Positions 39,904 to 51,948 of a stretch of 64,000 nt of DNA are shown here, one piece after another. Each line of letters opens with the position of its first letter. Position 1 is the first letter of the stretch. This stretch comes from Drosophila persimilis. Taxonomy: Eukaryota > Arthropoda > Insecta > Diptera > Drosophilidae. Both the position numbers and the translations under genes were made by a program. The notes below the pieces were generated by a model, which was not told where the DNA came from, did not search any database, and saw only the letters and a program-made list of their open reading frames with translations. Where the stretch lies: NCBI RefSeq assembly GCF_003286085.1, contig NW_020825294.1, forward strand, positions 3,348,001 through 3,412,000. Direction: 5' to 3'.

Positions 39904-42553
39904 TCCCTCCGTTGGTGCATCTCATTCTTGTTATTTTTATTGTAGCTCTGATTCGCGCTTTATTGCATTATAATTGAATCTTGAGCGCACAACTAACGCA
40001 GGAAACGTTGGCTGACTGGAAACCGTTTCCCGGTTGCTGCCCTGTCGCCCTGCCCCTCTGCCACCCCTCTACCCCTACGGCCAGCTGTTGCACTTAATGC
40101 CAAGTGTTTAAAAAAAAAGGAAGAGAGAGAGAAGGAGGGCAGAGCAAGAGACAGAATGGAAGTGAAGAGGAAGTGAAAAGAAAAAGTGAAGAACAAGAAG
40201 TAATATTTACTTACTCCCACACCGTCCACCGTTCAGCACGGCAAACCATTCGACAGTCGCCATTCATCTCTTTTCTCCCTCATCACTTTATCTCTTTCTT
40301 TCACACAATATACCCATCCTGCTCTAGGAAATCTCTTCCTCCCTTCCTCCCCTCTCACACTCTTTCGCCACTCATTGCCAGCGAAAATGCAATAAAAATT
40401 GTTTTCCCATAGACGGTGGCGACGGCGACGTGGCGGCTGCTAAGCAAATGTTGTTGGAAATGAGCTATAAAAACGGGAAATTGTATTTTACAGTAAATTT
40501 TTGCAACACACAAACTAGCTAGACCTGCCACCGCCCCCCCTAGCCACCACTAGCCCGCTAGCCCTCTAACCCTGTAGACCCGTCTCCACCCAATCTCTGC
40601 GGCACGTCAACGCTTTCCATGCTGCTGTCGCAGATAATCCGTTGCTGAGTTGGCTTGTCTTGACTTGGCCTGACATTGGCTTTGGGTCGACGCTCCCCCC
40701 CTCCCGTCCACCCCCATCCCCATCCGCATACGCTCCGCTCCGTTCCGTTCCACTCGGTTCCATTCAGCTCCCAGGTCCAGAGTCCAGGTTCGCCCTTATC
40801 CGCCTCCCCCTCGCTCCCATCCACAACTCTGCTGACTCTTCCAGCGTGGCTTTATAAGCTGCCAATATTAAAATGATGACAAGTTTATGGCAAAAAGGCC
40901 AAGGCGGAGGTGGTGGCAGGAGGAATGGCATCCAGAGCGGAAGAGTGGATTTGCTAGCAGAAGAATTTAATACTCTGGTAGATCGAATGATTCTATAGGA
41001 GGTACTACATAAAAGTAGTAAAAGTGGGGTTCCAGTTCTGGTAGAACTTGGAAGGAAATGCATAAACATTCATACGATATCTTCAGAATTAAAAGTTTAT
41101 GTTTTGGCAGATCGTTTCTTCAGAAGCTATGTATATAATATCGTAATCAGATCTGTAAGGTGTTTACCTCCTCCGGCTTTACCTTCTACGATGATGAAAA
41201 TAAATAAATTAAAGATTCAAAGATGCTAGAAATAACCATAACACCCTCTTGAAGGGTACGAAAAGGCCAAGGAGGGGGTGGGCCAAGGGATGGGGGATTG
41301 GCATAAACAGAAAAGGAAGCAGACGGAGGAAGCCAGCGAAAATGCAATTCATGGAAAGCTGATGTCTCGTGGCTTTATTTATAGGCAGCCCCGCTCGGCA
41401 GCCCCTCGACTTGGACAATGAGAATTCTAAAATTCTTCCTGCCATGCTGGTTGCCTGGCTAAAATGATCAAATCATAAATAAATAACCAAGTGCAATCTG
41501 GCAATTGTGGAACTATGTAGCTGGTGCCCTTCCCTCTACAATAATAGATTCGTAGTTTGCTTATTTATTCGGGGCATAATGGCTTTTACTCAGTGCAATG
41601 TTGTCAATTAGTGAGTTCAAAGTGGGTCTCCTTCTTTGAGGGCTGGCTGTGAGATGGTACTGCGGAACTAGTTCTGTTAAATAAACTCTGGAAATGATTC
41701 TGAGACTGGCTCGGATTGTATTTGATTTGGATCGCATAGCCCTGGAATGAGTTACTTACTGAGAAATGATTCAAAGACTGATTCTAGCGCGGAATTCATT
41801 CAATTTTCTTTGAATTTACAGACAATATTCGCAACAAATTCTTTTCATTTAATCGTTTGGCTATCACTAGGGAATTAGTGTACTTTTTTTTATAGTTTCT
41901 TAACTCCAAAACTATTTCAAAAGCCATCAAGAAAACCTTTGGGTTGCACCCAAATAGCCTCCCATTTTCCTCGCCCCAAAATTGACGTGCATCGTTTTTG
42001 GTTCATTTCCAAGAGTTGCCTCATTGCATCCCTGGTGTATCTACGAGTATGCAACAAGGAATGGTGGGAAGGGAGGGGGGGGGAGGCAAAGAAAAGAAAA
42101 AACGAATTACATAAATAACTGCGCAGTGTTTGTGCCATTTTGGTTGCCACATTTGAATAAAATATGAATAAAAACCGAAATGCATTTAGTTGGGTGGCAG
42201 AGTGAGGAATAGGGTATATCCCTACCATTTGCCTGCATTTCCCTAGTACTACTGCCACACCCCCCCTCCCTCCCCCTGTAGCGACTAGTTTGTCACCTTT
42301 TCGCTCTTTTGAAAAGGTCTTACAGCAAGACCGGGGGTACGTCGTCGCATTCGTTCCCTGCCACGCCTCATCCTGCCGACATTTCTAGCCTGGCTCTTGC
42401 CATACAGATACGAGTACGATAATATTTGCATTCAGTTGAGCCTCCTTCCTCAGGCTCTACCTCTGGCAGTGCCTCTGCCACTGCCACTGCCTCTCTCGTT
42501 CCTGTTGCAGTCTATTTCTTCTTTTTTATTTTGCTGTCAAAACGTCAGCAATG

Positions 42554-42584
42554 TCGTCCTCGTCCTCGTCCGCGTCCTCGTCCT
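42554..42584. repeat. GTCCTC array
   Basis: Five tandem hexamers with one variant, within a pyrimidine-rich stretch 42430-42640. Confidence 0.75.
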
Positions 42585-45500
42585 GGTTGTGGTCCTGCTT
42601 CTAGGTCCTGGTCCTGGTGGTCCTGATACTCGTCTGGAGCTCGTTCCGGCGCAGCGTTCGCTTGGCTTGGCTTAATTTTGGCTAGGGAAAAGTGCATAAA
42701 AAATCTGCGGCGAATTTGCAATTTGAATTCGACTGCGACCCTGTCTCCTGTGACCCTCTTTTCTTCGTGTCCCCTGTCTGTCGTCCTCTATATATACTCG
42801 TACCCGTATTACCCCATTACCACCCCAGCCCCCCTGTCGTCGTGGATGTGTGTGTGTGTGTCAGTGTCTGTCTGTCTGCGAGAGAGTTTGTCCTGAAGTG
42901 TGTTTGTGTCTCCTTTTATTGAGCCCAGGACATGGTCGTCGTCTCGGCTAGGCTTTACTCTGCCTTAGTCTTTCCTTCCAGCTACAGCTCTTGCCTCCGC
43001 CGCTGCCGCTCCTCCTCGTCCTCCTCCTCCCTGAGGCTGCGACGTCTTGGCAGGCAGTCAGGCGGCTATTTAGGAAGTAATTTTCGCGCTTTCATCGCAA
43101 CTTTTTCTCTTCTTAGTCCTGCTCCAGCGGACTGTCTGTCTACAGATCTTTTTGGGCACGTTATTTGTGCGCGGGGCTGGCGGCTTGGCTCCTTTAATGC
43201 ATTTTTAAAAATGCCAAAATGCGCAAATTGAAAGCGACTCCTCGCCGGGTCTCCATTCCCTCATCTCATTTCATCCCATCTTTCCCTCAACCTCTGCCCT
43301 CTGTGCCTTTTCTGGCGCCTCACATTTCTGTGGTCGCCTCCTTTTGGCCGGGTCACGTGCTTACAGAGCGCCCAGAAGGGAGGAGGAGCTGCCGGCGCCG
43401 AGGTGCGGACTGGTCCACACGCAGGCATAATTTCAGCCACTGCACTCAGACTTAATGAATATTTTAAGGGACAGCTTTCATATTACCTGCCACTGCATAT
43501 GTTATATGTACGAGTATATCTGTATTTCCCACTCGTCCCTACTGCCCCTGTGCCTCTGCCTCAGCTTCTGCTTCTGTTGCTGGCCAAATGTCACAAATGA
43601 GCATCAAATGTTTGTCAAGTTACCATTTTTTTGTGTGTTTGTTTTCTACCCTAGTGCTAGTTGTTGTACTGCAGGAAATGCCAAAGTTGAAATGGAAGTG
43701 CGCGAAAATGTGGACCGAAAATGCCAAAAGGAATTCATTTTATTCCGAAAAATGTCCCACTTGTTCAACTGAATTATGGTCTAGGCTTTAACAAATTGTG
43801 CATACTCATATCAGGATGTGGAAAAATATGAAAATACATATCTGGAAGGATGCTAGAGCCACAAACGCAAGCTACTTATCAAACAAGTCCCAAAAGAAAA
43901 AAAAAGGACTCTGATCAAGCCGGGAAAACTCTTAAAGCCTCCTTCAAGTTGTATGATTCTGAGAAATATGTATATGAAACTGAAATGTTCACACAATCCT
44001 CTTCAAATTTTATTATTTCCTTCCAGGAACTAACAAACAAAATTTGGCAGAACATCAGGAAAAAGGAAATATCAAATGCTCTTTCGTTCAGATGAAAATT
44101 AAAATAAATTTCCATATTACTTCCGCAATTTCTGAAATGTTGATGAGCACCGAGCATCGTATCATTTAAGAGGCGTATACATATTTGATATTCGGCTACG
44201 GGTATCCTGCCATAACATATAATTAAAATTACACACATTTTATAAGCCCAGAGCTCCCCCGCTCTGCCAGCTCCCCGACTTCCCTCCCAGTAAGACACAC
44301 CCACACATGCAGTTGCTACAATTGACCCAAAATGAACTCTTTTCCTTCAATCTCGCGCGAGCTATACCCAAACCCCCGACCAAAACCCCGGCCCAAGGAT
44401 GCCAACCACAATTTAATCTCTGTGGAATTATTACCACCCCCCCAACCCATTCTGAACCTCTAAGAGCCAGCTTCGTCTTCGGCCTACGTCTTGTTCTGGG
44501 CCTTTTTTCTTGTCTTCATTCCAGTGTGAGCCTCGGCCCCCAGCCCCCTCCCGGATTTCTTTGTATTTGTTAATAAACTCCTCGGCAGACTAAATTCAAA
44601 TTACGCACACATCTTAAGAGCCAAAGGGGGGGTAGTGGGGTGGCAGCAGGAGAAGTGGGATCAGGATCAGGGATAGGGCTAGGGGTGGGAGATGTTATGG
44701 AGAGGTCTCTGACGACGTTGGCAGTCATTCCGCTTATAGGCAGCTCATTATCTCAGGTCTATATTCATACACGACTTGCCTGTTCTGTTCTGTTCTGTTC
44801 CATTCCAGACGTATCCTGGTCCATTCCGGTATGCGTGAGTGCGTTCATCTTACACCTCCTCTCCAGCTCCCAGCTCCAGCTCCACTTTGACTTGTCGTAA
44901 CATTTCATCTTTATTTTGGCATTATTCCCAAGGCGCCGCTTATTGTTTTTCGTGAAAATGGCAACGGCAATGGCAACAAATTAGAAGCGAGTGCCCATCG
45001 CCATCGGAGATGGTGGGCGCCCTGGGGTAGTGTTGCTGTGGCAGGGCCTTTTCTAGTTGCCACAACTACGGCAGGTGTACACATCCTCGTGCATCTTTCA
45101 CTTCTTTTCATCCAACTTTAATTAAACTAATGGATAATTAAGACCTCCTCAAGACTTACTCTCTACTTGAGGTTTTTACTATTTCATTGGTCAGTGTTGG
45201 GTGTGTTATTTTTTATCCTTGATGGTTAAATATTGAATGTACATTTGTTGTATCACAAAAGTTATTGTATATCAGCTCATTTCTTGTGGAATCTAATTGG
45301 AATTCAATATTTTCGAAAAAAAAACCGTATTGTCTGACAGAAGCTGTCTGTTATGTGACAACATTTTTCTGGTACTCTGGTAGCTTTGGAAAATGTTTGC
45401 ACTGCTTGAAATTTCCAATTTTGAAAGCAGTCTTTCTTGGTGACTGTCGAATGCTGATTGGTATGACACGGTATACAAATTTTAAGATTTTTCGTGCAAT

Positions 45501-46050
45501 TTTTGTTAATTTTCTGTGGAATGGATTTCGGATTCCAAATTATTCTGTATCGATGTGTTTTTCGTAGTGCCCAGTATTTCTTCATTAGAACCGCATATCA
45601 TTTGTGTAAGTAGTAGTTAAAACACCTTCGTTTTTGCCTTCTTATCCATTTGTGATCTGTTATTCTTTATATCAAGCAACGCGGCCAGAAGGTTCTTTTC
45701 ATTTTCAAATAAATTCATCGTACAACAGGTTGGTTAACAGCATTTTCAACTCTTCAATTATCGTCGTATCGTGGGGGTCCATATCTCCTCTATTCAGTGT
45801 TCCAACAGACGGTGCGTTTCGCTACGGTTCAACTAACTCGCTTTACATTATACAAAATATTTCATGAAAAAGGATATCCTCCAGTTAAGGGTTGTTGTGT
45901 ATTGTCTTCGTAGCGCTTCCTTCTTCCTTCGTCCTGTATCCATGCAATAACTCACTTTCCAATTCCAATATAATATAATATCCAGCGCCAACGATTAATG
46001 TAATGTGTATAAGTGCACAACTATTCCTGATTCCTGATTCCGATTCAGAG

Positions 46051-49000
46051 CTACTTTTTCAGGCCCCAAGCATTGTTGCTGGGCACGGGGACGCGACGCT
46101 GTCCAGACTCACGGGCCAACACCTCCATAATGCTAGTGGCAGGCAGCCAGCACTGAAAGAATAATACAAGAATGATTATTGCATTAATTGAACATCACAA
46201 TTCGGTTGTTGTGTACGCACCCTTTCCTTGTGTGCCGTGGCCACCACATTGCGATTCGGTTCCTTGTCATACGACACCGACTCAATGCCGAAGATCTCGC
46301 ACAATTCGTGCACCATCTGCCTCTTCTCCCGGTTCATCGTTGGGAAAGAGTGACTGCGCGACCGCTGCTTGCTCTCCTTGGCAAGCTTCACCAGATCTGT
46401 CAATGTCTCGTACACGCTCTTGGTCAGTGCCTGATTCCGTTTGGCAAAACCACGCAAAAACTCTGAATATTTGGTTAGAGATTTCTGCTGCGTATCCGGA
46501 TTGCGCGATTGTAGGGCCTGTGCCAAACGGCGATTCCGTTCCAACACACGACACTCGTCGTTGCAGTCCAGTCTGTAAGAAGGAAAGGTTTATTTGGTGA
46601 CTGGTAGTTCCCCCCAGAAATACGGATCATACTCACGTTCTGTTCGACTTGTTGACCTTGGCCGGTGCCAGGATCTCGCTGAGTTCCATGTAGTTGCCGC
46701 GCGACATCTCGGCCATTGAGGAGGCCAGCTGGGCGGTGGCGATGCGACTGTGCTCGCGAGCCAGCTCCTGGCAGCTGCGACTTAGCTTCCGGTTGCCGCA
46801 CTCGCACTGCACATCCACCAGCTCCTTGCATGGTGTCTCGGGGCATGCTCCCTCGTGGCAGGCAGACGCACACTTGTGGCCGCAGAGCGTGCGCGGTTTG
46901 GTGCAGCTCTGGCGGCAGATGTCGCTTGGTGATGATTGACAGGGCCCCTCGTGACAGGGCTTGATGCATTTGTGACGGCCACATGGGAGGGGCTTGCCAC
47001 AGGACAGGCCACAGCTGAAGCTCTCCTGGGAGCAGGGAATGGTTTTGCGTTGTTCGTGATTGCCGTGGCACCACTTCGTCGTGAACATCATGCAGGGCGG
47101 GCAGGTGGCCGCCGAATGGCAATTGTGCTGCGGTGAATGATCGCACGGATGCTGGCGCGAGCACGGACGCTTGCACAGCGGCTTCTTCGTCCCGCAGGGC
47201 ACCGGCGGATAGATGACCTCGGCTCCACACTCGCAGAAGAGCTCCTCGAAGCTGCTGCGGTAGCAGGGAGGACAATTCCCGCGATGACAGGGCTGGTCAC
47301 ACTTGTGCTTGCCACAGCTCAGGGTACGGTTGCACGGCAGCGGACAGGCGTGATCGATGTCTATGCAGCACTCGGCATTGCACTTGTGCTTGCCACAGCT
47401 CCGCTTCTTGATGCAGCGCTTCTTGCAGCGGGCATCGTCGGCCCGGGTGGACAGCTGGCGACACTTGATCATCTGGTCCATGTGGCCGCATCGGCACTTC
47501 ACAGCCGTCTGCTTCTGACACGGCGGGCACTGCCCCAGATGGCACTTGCTGCCACACTGATGCGGATGGGCTGGCTTGCCACAGCGCAGCGTACGCGAGC
47601 AGATACCCTCGCAGGTGGGTATGGCATCCAGGCAGCTCGAGCGCTGAGCTGCCGGCACGGGCATCTTGCCGCAGGGGCAGCTGGTTATCTGCTCTGGGCT
47701 CAGTTTGCACGGTCTAGAAAATACAAAATTTTAGATACTCTCTATTTTTTAGGGGCATGGCATTCTACAATCTCACCTGCAGTTTCCGGCGTGACAAGAA
47801 TCCTTGCACTTGTGATTGCCGCAGGGCAGGGGCTGTCCGCAGCTCTCCTTGCACGAATAGTTGCGCTTGTCGAGGCTCTCGCGCGTGCATGGCACCTGCC
47901 GATCCTGCTTGCCGCAGTGGCAGTGCTGCTCCACTTGCTCCGGGCAGGCGGCGCACTTGCCCGAGTGACACTCCTCCTTGCAGTGATGCTCACCGCAGTT
48001 CAATACCTTGTCGCAAATCTCGCCGCACTTGAGCTCCTCCTTCATGGCGCACTGCATCGTCTGGGAGCTTCTGCCGCATCCGCAGCTTCTCACGACATTC
48101 GCCTGGCACGGCGGACAGGGTCCGGGATGGCAGAGCAGCGTGCACGCATGGCTGCATCCTTCGATGCGGCAGCAAACCTCTCCGCAGCTGTGGGCCAACT
48201 CGTTGCGGGACACTGTCGGATTCTTGAGCTTGCCGCAAAAGCACAGATACTCCCGTGGCAGATCCTGCAACACATTCTGGCAGGCGGGACAGCGCCAGCC
48301 CACATCCGACTTGGAGCTACTCGCCCAGGTGATGGTGCACTTCAGATGGATCACGTGGTAGCAGTTCTGGCACGACCACGTCGAATGGTGTGACTTGATC
48401 GTCTCCACACAGACGAGGCACTCCAATCGCCTCTGTTCGATGTCTCGAATCAGTTTCTCTCTCTGCGAGAGCTTCTCGTTTTCTGGCGGCGGTGGGGCAC
48501 GGCGTGGCGAGATCTGTTGCTGCTGTAGCTGCTGCTTCTCGGGCGAGGGATGAGCGCTTTCATTGCTCGTGTCTAGGTCATCGGCGGCTCTCGGAAACCC
48601 GTTGATGCGATCCCGATTGCGATTCCAGTCGTCGCGCCGCTTATTGCTGCGATGATTGTCATAGCGCTGTTGCTTCTGTGGCTTCTTGCGTTCGTTACGG
48701 TCGTTGCGGTCGTATCGATCCTCGCGACGCTCTTCGCGATCATCGCGATAGTCACCGCGACGCTGCTGACGTGTGCCGCCAGACCGAAAGTCTCTCTCTC
48801 GATCTCGATCGCGGTCGCGGTCCCGCTCTCTGTCGCGATCCCGTTCTCTGTCGCGTTCCCGTTCTCTGTCACGATCTCGTTCGGTGGGCAAGGCATAGTT
48901 GTGATTAGATCTTGGCTTAGGACCGCCTCCTGAGGCGTTTCCTCGATTTTCGGCGGCTCCATGTAGATCTGGACGATGTATTGCTGCCTGGACTCCCTCG

Positions 49001-49585
49001 CTCATGGCAGTTTCAAAGCTGGCAGTGCTGTTGCCGTTCGTTAGGCCAGACGACTCCTCCAGAGTCAGCTTCATCATGTTAGGCACAAATTCTGGTGCTG
49101 ATGCCTGCAGCTTAGAGGCGCTAAAATCAAACGGATTGTTGCCAAAAGGCGTGTACACATTGGAGAAGGCGCCCATGTTCATGTTTCCAACCGCGTAGCT
49201 GTTGCTGAATGCCGCCGAGCTAGCGGCGACACCATCGCCATTTTGATATGACGGGAATGCGGCCGACGGCTGCGGATAGAACTAATAGTGAGAGAGAATA
49301 GCCGGATTACAATCAAAAATAGGGGAGGATGATGCGCAGCAGGGCACTCACATTTCCAAAGCTATTTGAAACGTCGCCACCGGCGGCGGTGCTCCCCGAA
49401 GAGGACGGCGTTAATCCAAAGGCGCCACCGCCCCCACCGACGGTGTAATTCGCGTTGTTAGCCAGGAGATGGTAAGGTAATGCGCTGCCTGCGTTGGCTG
49501 CCAGATTGTGCTGCATGATGAACTGATTGAAACTCACATAGTTGTTGTTGCTGCCGCCGTCGTTGCCGTTGCTGTTGGCATCCAT
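46051..49585 (-). CDS. stc: shuttle craft: NFX1-type zinc-finger protein, five coding exons
   Basis: The Drosophila homologue of human NFX1, a nucleic-acid-binding regulator needed in D. melanogaster for late embryonic motor-axon development. Exons deduced from GT-AG borders and frame: 49352-49585, 47777-49281, 46637-47713, 46221-46572, 46051-46152. They join in frame to 1089 residues, close to the ~1100 known for fly stc. Domains: a PAM2-like poly(A)-binding-protein motif at about 136-146 (core SAPEFVP), an Arg/Asp/Glu-rich tract at about 211-270, a RING-type finger at about 366-412 (CLVC ... CPAC), roughly nine NF-X1 cysteine/histidine repeats at about 444-880 (CGxHxCxxxCHxGxCPPC pattern), and an R3H domain near the C-terminus at about 980-1056. 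The start is the ATG before DANSNG, the first that leaves a full N-terminus. A DRE-type promoter element lies about 360 bases upstream. No lesion is visible. Confidence 0.93.
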
Positions 49586-49944
49586 CGCCACCACAGCGCT
49601 CACGCGTTTTTTCTTGCTCAAAATATATATATCTTTTTTGTCCCCGTCCAATGTGGACAATGGGAATAACCACAAAGCTGGAGATGCTTGGGTACTCGCC
49701 TCTCTCCGTCCCCGAAGGACTATCACAAATTAGCAGACACGTGTGCAATGACGAAATTGTTAATGATGAAATTGGCACACAAAAGCTTTGCCAGAACAGT
49801 CACCGCGCTGCCCGACGGTGAGCGGAGTATTTTACCTGGCAGTCGACTCCTCTCTGACTCACTTGGCACGCACAAAATTGATTAATTTGCTATTTTATAT
49901 AAAAAAAAGCAGGAATTTGTTAATTTCGACTTGACGGTGAAGTA

Positions 49945-49952
49945 TATCGATA
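49945..49952. promoter_or_regulatory. DRE (TATCGATA) upstream of stc
   Basis: An exact TATCGATA, the palindromic DREF-binding element common in broadly expressed Drosophila promoters, about 360 bases before the stc start codon. Two further ATCGATA words at 50412-50418 and 50437-50443 may belong to the same promoter region. Confidence 0.5.
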
Positions 49953-50783
49953 AGAAATCGAACTTAGCCCACTTAACCCCCCTCTATTTAAACAGTTCAA
50001 CGACTTGAGGTAAATGGCGGCAAATATTACTGATTGTAAATTTTTCTTATAGATCCATGCCATCTTACCTCTGAACTTCAAAAACACCACGATATCTTTC
50101 ACCTGAACTGCGCTAAAATGATTTCATTTTTATTATTTTCGTTGGAATATTAAAATACCCCCTTGGCTTACAATGGGTTAATCGTTCTCCGTCAAGGATT
50201 GGAAACCATATTGTTTAATTTTGTATATTCCGTGGAGTATTACTAGCTATACCGAACATTTAGCCATGCCCACATAATTTTATACGATTGATGAATCAAT
50301 TTTCTATTTTACTGGTGTATTCTTAATACTTGCTTTTATTGCATTTTGCGTAAAAAGAGGTTTTAGCGAAATAAGTCAAACAAAAAAACCTAGTTCTGCT
50401 CGGTCAATAAAATCGATAAAAGGTTATAGTCAACTAATCGATACACAAATTCAAAATTCTGGTATTTTTGTCATTCAGCCCGCCAATTTATAGTAATTGT
50501 TGCATATATTTTGTTTTAATTGTCTGAAAACGATGAAGCGGATGGTGACTCTGAGCAAAAGAGATTTGAGCTTCATTTCCAAAGTTCGTTATTTGTAATT
50601 ATCGGATATTTTCCTACATTTTTTCAGTGGATTTATGGATAAAAAACTGTCACACTGCTGAAAAATAGCACAGAGTTGTTTTTCTGCAATAGAAGCGCGA
50701 AAATCAAAAATACTGAAATGCTATTGATCCGTTTTCGCGACTTTCATTAATAATTTACAGCTTAAATATGTGTTTTTTTATGT

Positions 50784-50789
50784 TTTATT
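50784..50789 (-). terminator. candidate poly(A) signal of the Vha16-type gene
   Basis: TTTATT on the plus strand reads AATAAA on the minus strand, about 160 bases after the stop codon at 50950-50952, a normal 3' UTR length. Confidence 0.4.
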
Positions 50790-50949
50790 TGCATTTTAAT
50801 CGAGTGTGCCAATGTTATTGAGTAATTTGTGCCAAATTTCAACTGCAGAAAATTATTTATGAGGCTGCCACCGCATGTGTGTGTGTAAACAGGTAGGTAA
50901 ACAGCTGCCAGATTTTTTGAACATTAACTTTCAAATTTGTTTCGGGGCA

Positions 50950-51498
50950 TTAAACATCCACCGTATACATGTAGATGCCGAGAATAAGTCCATACAGTCC
51001 CAGTACCTCAGCGAATATCAAAATTAGAATCATCCCAACGAAGAGACGCGGCTGCAGAGCAGTGTGTCGCACACCCTCATCGCCAACAATACCAACAGCA
51101 TATCCGGCGGCCAGTCCAGTCATTCCTACGGATAGTCCCGCTGCCAGGTGGACGTATCCTTTGGCCAGCGAATACGTATTGCTAGTATCCAAAACACCAG
51201 CGATCAGCACGGCCACCACCAGTCCATAGATGGCTATAATTCCGGCCATCACTACGGGAATGATCGACTTCATGATCAACTCGGGACGCATCACTGCCGT
51301 GGCGGCTATGCCCGTTCCGGACACAGCGGTGCCATAGGCAGCCCCAAACGAGGACAATACTATTGCCGACACTACGCCCATTATCCCATAGAATGGCCCA
51401 TAGGGTGGATACCGCTCCAAGTTACGACAAGTCTCGAGACTATTGTGCAACTTCAGTGGAGCCAGAAGTAGTCCTAGGTTGTAACTTGATGAAGCCAT
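50950..51498 (-). CDS. Vha16-5: V-ATPase 16-kDa proteolipid subunit c (Vha16-5-like)
   Basis: A 182-residue, intronless membrane protein of the V0 rotor ring, which carries protons across the membrane in vacuolar-type ATPases. After an N-terminal extension of about 32 residues, four hydrophobic helices follow: from YGPFYGIMG (33), through [23 protein letters not shown] in two parts (79-101), then HLAAGLSVG (117), and a last one containing [10 protein letters not shown]. The essential proton-binding glutamate is present at residue 164. The body is very close to the housekeeping Vha16-1 (shared RPELIMKS and [19 protein letters not shown]), but the extension and divergent first helix mark a paralogue. 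Among fly paralogues, Vha16-5 is the one I recall on 2L like stc; that assignment is inference. In flies, extra Vha16 copies tend to have tissue-limited expression. Single-exon structure would fit origin by retroposition. Confidence 0.85.
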   Translation of the reverse strand: MASSSYNLGLLLAPLKLHNSLETCRNLERYPPYGPFYGIMGVVSAIVLSSFGAAYGTAVSGTGIAATAVMRPELIMKSIIPVVMAGIIAIYGLVVAVLIAGVLDTSNTYSLAKGYVHLAAGLSVGMTGLAAGYAVGIVGDEGVRHTALQPRLFVGMILILIFAEVLGLYGLILGIYMYTVDV

Positions 51499-51948
51499 TA
51501 TTTTGTGGCTATCTTTAAAGTAAGTCTTTTTTTAAATGCGGCATAAATCTTTGTTCTTAATCTTCTACGAACCTGTATATTAAGTCTTGAATAAAGCTCT
51601 CTTTCAGTGTATTATTCCTTCAATATTCTCTTTCGATCTGTTCTTTTTTACTGAACGTACACACGTACATCACAAAGGCAAGGGCAATGAAAATCTAGAT
51701 TGATATTATTCTATAAGAATGCTTAGTTTGAATGAAACTTAAAAACAAATTCCTAAGGTTACTAGAACATTAAATAAAGCAAAGCTTAAGAGGGATCTAC
51801 CATTTGTAGATTTTGATTAGTCTATGAGGGGTTCAAGAACTAACTTCCTTGTGAAATTAATCTCTGATATTAACAACAACAAAACAGGGACTGTAATATA
51901 TGTTACAATTTTGGTTGATACATCCTGCACCTTCTTCTACTAATCGGC
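51499..51948. other. spacer between zinc-finger gene and Vha16-type gene
   Basis: About 450 bases that must hold the 3' UTR of the zinc-finger gene and the promoter of the V-ATPase gene on the same strand. No separate gene is seen. No clear minus-strand AATAAA was found, so the zinc-finger 3' end may run into the V-ATPase gene. Confidence 0.5.

Larger units (their letters stand above)
36046..46000. other. noncoding stretch up to the stc 3' end, no gene recognised
   Basis: No supportable exon. Simple repeats include GATGGA (about 37140-37180), GT (39882-39903), and GTCCTC (42554-42584). TACGAGTA words occur at 36626, 36632, 42042, 42409, 42795 and 43509. 38880-39740 and 45120-45900 are AT-rich. 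The last few hundred bases should include the 3' UTR or downstream region of stc, but no canonical AATAAA on the minus strand is obvious within 100 bases after the stop. Confidence 0.5.
49586..50949. other. stc 5' UTR/promoter region and Vha16-type 3' region
   Basis: The part next to stc is its 5' UTR and promoter on the minus strand. A possible donor (CCAG/GTAAAATA on the minus strand near 49838) hints at a 5' UTR intron. DRE-like ATCGATA words occur at 49945-49952, 50412-50418 and 50437-50443. The part next to 50950 is the 3' flank of the V-ATPase gene with a candidate poly(A) signal. No further gene is supported. Confidence 0.5.

Noticed and set aside
47137-48393. 418-residue plus-strand open frame antisense to stc
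   Set aside because: It lies opposite cysteine-rich stc exons and runs straight across an stc intron. The openness follows from codon composition, and no family is recognisable.
50533-50598. 21-residue open frame starting MKRMVTLSKRD upstream of stc
   Set aside because: Too short and without a recognisable family; a small intron after it would add only a few residues.
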